A stretch of 7,223 nt of DNA from assembly GCA_024641805.1 (NCBI GenBank), contig JAHECJ010000099.1:1-7223 (forward strand). The letters are read 5' to 3'. Position 1 is the stretch's first letter. The number at the start of each line of letters is the position of its first letter. The stretch comes from Desulfococcus sp. Its GTDB lineage: Bacteria > Desulfobacterota > Desulfobacteria > Desulfobacterales > Desulfosalsimonadaceae. The position numbers were made by a program, and so were the translations under genes. The notes beneath the pieces are model-generated. The model ran no database searches, was not told where the DNA came from, and saw only the letters and a program-made list of their open reading frames with translations. This document shows positions 1 to 4,538 of the stretch, piece by piece.

Positions 1-109
1 CAATCCCATGTCAAGCATTTTATCATTATGCAACGTATTTTCTGCTTCCGCCAAAATTATAATTCCATACCCGAATAGTTTTATTGCCACTGTGTCAATC
101 AATTGACCA
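1..109. other. Region downstream of rpoC, AT-rich, no gene called
   Basis: Contents read on the minus strand. A perfect 14-base palindrome (GTCAATTGATTGAC, 94-107) begins two bases after the rpoC stop, but its stem is short and AT-rich and no T-run follows, so it is not a convincing terminator. A TATAAT-like hexamer lies around 57-62 without a well-spaced -35. A TTGACA hexamer at 9-14 has no room for a -10 before the edge. One minus-strand frame stays open from within the rpoC tail to the left edge (it reads ...DTVAIKLFGYG...), but it uses ATA codons and has no clear start, so I do not call it. In many related genomes the str operon (rpsL first) follows rpoC; it is not visible here. Confidence 0.6.
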
Positions 110-3100
110 TCACCCCTCAACGTCAATTTCCGGTAAACGGTATTCATCCCTTCCGGTACCGGCAGGGATCAACCGACCCATGATGACATTTTCCTTTAGC
201 CCGCTCAGAGAATCATAGGCGCCGGAAATGCTAGCCTCGGTCAACACCTTGGTGGTTTCCTGGAAAGAGGCTGCTGAAATGAAGCTTTCCGTCGACAGTG
301 ATGCTTTTGTAATACCCAAAATCAGCGGTTCACCGGTAGCGGGCTGCCCGCCTTTTGAAATGAGCTCGCGGTTTACTTCTTCAAATCTATTTTTATCCAC
401 CTGTTCTTCCGGGATAAATTCGGAATCACCGATGGTCTTAATTTTAACCCGCCGCATCATTTGACGGATAATGATTTCAATATGCTTGTCATTAATCCGG
501 ACGCCCTGAAGACGATACACTTCCTGAACCCCGTTCAGCAGGTATCTGGCCAATGCAATATCGCCCTTGATGTTCAATATATCCTGAGGGTTGGGACTGC
601 CACCGGTCAGCTGCTCACCGGCTTTGACGTAATCTCCGTCGTATACGCCGATATGCCGCCCCCTGGGAATGAGGTATTCTTTTTTCTCACCGGCATCCAC
701 CGGTGTCACCGTGACTTTCTGCTTGCCTTTGGTCGGTGTTTTGCCAATGGCAACATACCCGTCAATTTCACTTAAGATAGCGGTTTCCTTTGGTTTGCGA
801 ACTTCAAAAAGCTCTGCAACCCTGGGCAGACCACCGGTAATATCCTTGGTTTTGGTTGTTTCCCTCGGGAGCTTACCGATAATATCCCCGGCTGCCACAT
901 AGTCGTTTTCATCAACCATCAGGATGGTATCCACCGGCAATGAATATCTCGCTGTCCCGGAACCGGGCAGGACCGCCGTCTTTCCTTCCTCGTCTTTGAT
1001 CGAAATCCGCGGCCGGGCTGCTTCCATCGCCTTGGTATCCACAACGGTCAGACTCGATTTTCCGGTGACCGGGTCCACTTTTTCCTTCAGACTTTTGCCG
1101 ATCACCAGGTCCCCGAACTTCACCTTGCCGGAAACGGCGGTGATAATCGGCGTTGTAAAAGGATCCCAGGAGGCCAGCAGATCTCCCTGCTTAACTTTCT
1201 GGCCGTCTTTTACCATCAGTTCGGCACCGTAGATAATGGGGAACCGTTCCAGTTCTCTTCCGGAATCAGACACAATGGAAAATTCACCGCCGCGACGATT
1301 CATGACAATTGTTCGTTTCTCTGTATTTTCAACCACATCCAACGAACCAAATTTAACGGTACCGGTCATACGTGCCCGGATATCCGCCTGTTCAACCCGC
1401 CGGCTGGCAGTACCGCCGATATGGAACGTTCTCATCGTCAACTGAGTCCCCGGTTCCCCGATGGACTGGGCAGCCATGATACCGACCGGCTGACCGATTT
1501 CAACCGGTCCGCCATGGGCAAGGTCACGGCCGTAGCATTGCATGCACACACCGGTTTTTGTCGTACAGGTCAATACGGAACGGATTCTGACACTGGTCAC
1601 ACCCGCCTGATCAAGCTTTTGGACACCGGTTTCATCAATTTCTTCACCGGCTTTTATTAAAACTTCGTCGGTGAACGGATCGAGAACATCGTCAAGGGCA
1701 ATTCGACCCAGAACTCTTTCGGATAATGGCTGAATCACCTCACCGCCTTCCATAAGGGCTTCGACGACAATCCCCATCCGGGTACCACAATCGTATTCAG
1801 CAGCCGAACAATCCTGGGCGACATCTGCCAGTCGTCTTGTCAGATAACCGGAGTTCGCCGTTTTCAATGCGGTATCGGCAAGCCCCTTTCGGGCACCGTG
1901 AGTGGAAATAAAGTATTGGAGAACCGAAAGCCCCTCCCTGAAATTTGCCGTAATGGGGGTTTCAATAATTTCACCGGAAGGTTTTGCCATCAAACCGCGC
2001 ATACCCGCAAGCTGACGCATCTGATCCTTACTTCCTCTCGCACCGGAGTCCGCCATCATAAAAATCGGGTTAATCGTATCTCCGGTCTTATTGGTTAGTT
2101 TAATCAGACGGTTATCCATTTCTTCAGAAGAAGGCTTCTGGGAATCCGGCATATAGGGCTTTTCCATCGACTCCATCATTGCATTTGCGATGTCATCCGT
2201 TGCCTTGGCCCAGATATCAACCACCTTGTTATATTTCTCCCCTTGGGTGATCAACCCTTCCATATGCTGGTTCGTAATATCCGCAACATTTTTCTCGGCC
2301 GTATCCAGAATCTTCCATTTCGTCTCCGGAATAATCATGGCGTCGATGGAAATGGACAAACCACCGGAAGTTGAATGTTTGTAACCGATATTTTTGAGTT
2401 GATCCGAAAGGATAACCGTTGCCTTGGGCCCTTTATGCCGATAAGTATAGTCGACCAGCTCCCGGAGGCCTTTTTTGTTTAAGACCTTGTTCACCATGTC
2501 AAAGGGGATTTCCTTCCTGATTTCAATAACCTGGAAGATATGGAACTTTCCGCCGGAACGGATAATACGGGTTGTCTCCCCGTGTTTCAGCAAATATACC
2601 TCATCCGCAATGGCATCACTCACCTGAAAAATTTCCTGGAATTCATCTTTTTCAAGCAATCCGATATTGCCGTTATAGGTTTTATCAAAGGCTTCCGAAT
2701 AGGTCTGAACCAGATCACTGAAGGCGGTTCCACCGTCAAGTTCGTTCATCACCTTTTTGGCGGACTCTTCACTGGCGACCATAATGTGCCGCAATATGTA
2801 GCTGTCCCCTTTCGGAATAATTTCCCAAAGCAGGATGCGGCCGACACTGGTATCAAAAATTTTCCCGCTCATCCGGACCTTTACCTTGGCATGCATATCC
2901 ACGGCTCCGGCATCATAAGCCGCCCGGACTTCATCCACATTTGAAAAAATCATGCCCTCGCCTCTGGCGCCGGGAAGCCCAAGGGTCATATAGTAGATCC
3001 CAAGAACAATATCCTGCGTCGGGATAATAATCGGCTCACCGCTTGCTGGTGAAAGAATATTATTTGAGGCAAGCATTAAGACTCGGGCTTCAATCTGCGC

Positions 3101-4525
3101 TTCGAGTGAAAGAGGAACATGGACCGCCATCTGGTCACCGTCAAAGTCAGCATTAAATGCCGTACAGACCAGCGGATGAAGCTGAATCGCTTTGCCTTCA
3201 ATCAAAACCGGCTCAAAGGCCTGGATTCCCAGACGATGGAGGGTCGGAGCGCGGTTTAAAAGAACCGGATACTCTTTGACCACTTCATCGAGTGTATCCC
3301 ATACCTCAGGGCCTTTCATTTCGACCCATTTTTTCGCGCTTTTCACATTGGTGACGATCCCCTTTTTCTCAAGCCGATGGTAAATAAACGGCTTGAAGAG
3401 TTCCAGCGCCATGAGTTTTGGCAATCCGCACTGGTGAAGTCGCAGATTCGGGCCAATGGTAATAACGCTACGACCGGAATAATCGACACGCTTTCCAAGA
3501 AGATTCTGACGGAAACGGCCCTGTTTCCCTTTTAAAGTTTCACTCAATGATTTTAACGGTCGTTTATTGGAACCGGTAACCACCCGGCCCTGGCGCCCAT
3601 TGTCAATCAGAACATCCACCGCTTCCTGCAGCATCCGCTTTTCATTTCGAACGATAATGTCCGGCGCTTTCAGATCCATCAGCCGTTTTAACCGGTTGTT
3701 CCGGTTGATGACGCGCCGATAGAGATCGTTCAGGTCGGAGGTGGCAAACCGTCCGCCTTCGAGAGGAACCAGGGGCCGAAGCTCCGGGGGAAGAACCGGT
3801 ATGACCTCAAGTACCATCCATGTGGGATTTAAACCGGACTGCCGGAATGCATCCACTACCTTGAGCCGTTTGGCGAATTTTTTCCGCTTGGCTTCCGATC
3901 CGGTATTCTGTATCTCCACCCGAAGTTCATTGTAGAGTTTTTCGATATCCAGCTCGCTGAGCAATTCACGGACCGCTTCTGCCCCGATGCCGGCTTTAAA
4001 TTTAGGACCATACAGCTCCAGTGCTTCACGGTATTTATCTTCGGAAAGCAGTTGCAGCTTGGTTAATCCTGTGTCTTTTGGATCAATGACAATGTAGTTG
4101 TCAAAATAAATAACTTTCTCAAGGGACTTGAGTGTCAGATCAAGCAAGTTTCCGATTTTGCTCGGCAAACTCTTTAAAAACCAGATATGGGTGACCGGTG
4201 TCGCCAGATCGATATGGGCCATACGTTCCCTTCGAACTTTTGACTGGATGACTTCAACGCCGCACTTTTCACAAATCACCCCCCGGTGCTTCATCCGTTT
4301 GTATTTCCCGCAATTACATTCATAGTCTTTTGTGGGGCCAAAAATCTTGGCACAAAACAGACCGTCCCGCTCCGGCTTGAAGGTTCGATAATTAATTGTC
4401 TCAGGCTTCTTGATTTCCCCGTGTGACCAGCTGCGGATCAGCTCGGGTGAGGCCAGGGAAATTTTTACACCTTTATAAAGACGTGGATTGATTGGTTTTA
4501 CAAAAAAATCATAGAGAGTTTCCAA
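110..4525 (-). CDS. rpoC: DNA-directed RNA polymerase subunit beta-prime, carrying an inserted parvulin domain
   Basis: Largest subunit of bacterial RNA polymerase; with beta it forms the catalytic cleft. It has 1471 codons from the TTG at 4525 (E. coli 1407). Numbered from that start: N-terminal zinc site C70, C72, C85, C88; catalytic motif NADFDGD with Mg-binding D460, D462, D464; pore domain interrupted by a foreign domain at about 574-672; rim helices about 736-787; bridge helix about 868-903; second zinc site C913, C987, C994, C997; trigger-loop helix with M1031, R1032, H1035, split by SI3 (about 1042-1222); C-terminal ASFQETT block, then a short tail ending IDVEG. The numbering equals E. 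coli up to D464 and is offset by 99 from the bridge helix to the trigger loop. All catalytic residues are present, so it should be active. It lies 10 bases after rpoB, whose stop abuts its ribosome binding site, implying coupled translation. An in-frame TTG at 4552 would add nine residues but lacks a good ribosome binding site. The stop is TGA. Confidence 0.99.
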   Translation of the reverse strand: METLYDFFVKPINPRLYKGVKISLASPELIRSWSHGEIKKPETINYRTFKPERDGLFCAKIFGPTKDYECNCGKYKRMKHRGVICEKCGVEVIQSKVRRERMAHIDLATPVTHIWFLKSLPSKIGNLLDLTLKSLEKVIYFDNYIVIDPKDTGLTKLQLLSEDKYREALELYGPKFKAGIGAEAVRELLSELDIEKLYNELRVEIQNTGSEAKRKKFAKRLKVVDAFRQSGLNPTWMVLEVIPVLPPELRPLVPLEGGRFATSDLNDLYRRVINRNNRLKRLMDLKAPDIIVRNEKRMLQEAVDVLIDNGRQGRVVTGSNKRPLKSLSETLKGKQGRFRQNLLGKRVDYSGRSVITIGPNLRLHQCGLPKLMALELFKPFIYHRLEKKGIVTNVKSAKKWVEMKGPEVWDTLDEVVKEYPVLLNRAPTLHRLGIQAFEPVLIEGKAIQLHPLVCTAFNADFDGDQMAVHVPLSLEAQIEARVLMLASNNILSPASGEPIIIPTQDIVLGIYYMTLGLPGARGEGMIFSNVDEVRAAYDAGAVDMHAKVKVRMSGKIFDTSVGRILLWEIIPKGDSYILRHIMVASEESAKKVMNELDGGTAFSDLVQTYSEAFDKTYNGNIGLLEKDEFQEIFQVSDAIADEVYLLKHGETTRIIRSGGKFHIFQVIEIRKEIPFDMVNKVLNKKGLRELVDYTYRHKGPKATVILSDQLKNIGYKHSTSGGLSISIDAMIIPETKWKILDTAEKNVADITNQHMEGLITQGEKYNKVVDIWAKATDDIANAMMESMEKPYMPDSQKPSSEEMDNRLIKLTNKTGDTINPIFMMADSGARGSKDQMRQLAGMRGLMAKPSGEIIETPITANFREGLSVLQYFISTHGARKGLADTALKTANSGYLTRRLADVAQDCSAAEYDCGTRMGIVVEALMEGGEVIQPLSERVLGRIALDDVLDPFTDEVLIKAGEEIDETGVQKLDQAGVTSVRIRSVLTCTTKTGVCMQCYGRDLAHGGPVEIGQPVGIMAAQSIGEPGTQLTMRTFHIGGTASRRVEQADIRARMTGTVKFGSLDVVENTEKRTIVMNRRGGEFSIVSDSGRELERFPIIYGAELMVKDGQKVKQGDLLASWDPFTTPIITAVSGKVKFGDLVIGKSLKEKVDPVTGKSSLTVVDTKAMEAARPRISIKDEEGKTAVLPGSGTARYSLPVDTILMVDENDYVAAGDIIGKLPRETTKTKDITGGLPRVAELFEVRKPKETAILSEIDGYVAIGKTPTKGKQKVTVTPVDAGEKKEYLIPRGRHIGVYDGDYVKAGEQLTGGSPNPQDILNIKGDIALARYLLNGVQEVYRLQGVRINDKHIEIIIRQMMRRVKIKTIGDSEFIPEEQVDKNRFEEVNRELISKGGQPATGEPLILGITKASLSTESFISAASFQETTKVLTEASISGAYDSLSGLKENVIMGRLIPAGTGRDEYRLPEIDVEG
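860..1402 (-). other. SI3 insertion within the beta-prime trigger loop
   Basis: About 181 residues (about 1042-1222) separate the first trigger-loop helix (TMRTFHIGG, with M1031, R1032, H1035) from the second (TKDITGGLPRVAELFE). The segment aligns with E. coli SI3 (residues 943-1130), including the matching phrases YGAEL, SWDPFTTPIIT and the VSGKVKF region, which suggest the two sandwich-barrel hybrid motifs of that insertion. SI3 moves with trigger-loop folding and influences pausing in E. coli. It is expected in proteobacteria-type polymerases and is slightly shorter here than in E. coli. Confidence 0.9.
2165..2320 (-). other. Secondary-channel rim helices of beta-prime (coiled coil)
   Basis: About 52 residues (736-787), from KWKILDTAEKNVADI to DDIANAMMESM, align without gaps to the E. 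coli rim helices (about 650-703). In known polymerases this antiparallel coiled coil borders the secondary channel and is the docking site for GreA, GreB and DksA; ppGpp site 2 forms here with DksA. The parvulin insertion ends about 60 residues before it, and a linker longer than in E. coli follows it. Confidence 0.85.
2510..2806 (-). other. Parvulin (PpiC/rotamase-type) domain inserted in the beta-prime pore domain
   Basis: About 99 residues (574-672 of rpoC) sit between LLWEIIPKG and IPFDMVNKVL, which are directly adjacent in E. coli beta-prime (after G586). The segment follows the parvulin pattern from end to end: RHIMVASEESAKK matches the first strand and helix (consensus HILVk..eeA..i); FSDLVQTYSE matches FaelAkkyS; GNIGLLEKDEFQEIF matches G(D/N)LGwf..gqMvpeF; and KHGETTRIIRSGGKFHIFQV matches kpGeiSepvkTqfGyHIikv without a gap. 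Characteristic residues: H580 and H662 present; F629 and F633 fill the Met/Phe pocket positions; A612 replaces the usual Cys or Asp. Parvulins have an FKBP-like fold with both termini on neighbouring central strands, which suits insertion into a loop. Codon use looks like the surrounding gene. Activity is uncertain; a binding role is possible. Confidence 0.9.
3119..3154 (-). other. Catalytic Mg-binding motif of beta-prime
   Basis: Codons for NADFDGDQMAVH. D460, D462 and D464 hold the catalytic magnesium in all multisubunit RNA polymerases. The motif is invariant here and has the same residue numbers as in E. coli, which also supports the TTG start at 4525. Confidence 0.98.
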
Positions 4526-4531
4526 GATGAT

Positions 4532-4538
4532 CTCCTTA
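4532..4538 (-). promoter_or_regulatory. rpoC ribosome binding site overlapping the rpoB stop codon
   Basis: Minus-strand TAAGGAG: the TAA is the rpoB stop and GGAG is a strong Shine-Dalgarno core, six bases before the TTG at 4523-4525. This decides the rpoC start and implies that ribosomes finishing rpoB can reinitiate on rpoC, which would help keep subunit synthesis balanced. Confidence 0.85.

Noticed and set aside
94..107. Palindrome after rpoC as an intrinsic terminator
   Set aside because: The stem is at most six pairs, mostly A-T, the loop would be two to four bases, and no U-tract follows in the minus-strand direction.
2510..2806. Intein or mobile element as explanation for the rpoC insertion
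   Set aside because: The insertion is too short for a typical intein, has no Cys/Ser at the first position and no His-Asn end followed by Cys/Ser/Thr, and no flanking repeats are evident. The parvulin match explains it better.
2510..2806. Assembly chimera joining rpoC to a separate parvulin gene
   Set aside because: The reading frame and beta-prime alignment continue correctly on both sides, and the domain ends fit the loop precisely, which an accidental join would be unlikely to achieve.
2540..2944. Plus-strand open frame of about 134 codons opposite the parvulin insertion
   Set aside because: It lies antisense to coding sequence whose minus-strand reading gives a clear domain match; the plus-strand translation shows no recognisable motif and no ribosome binding site.
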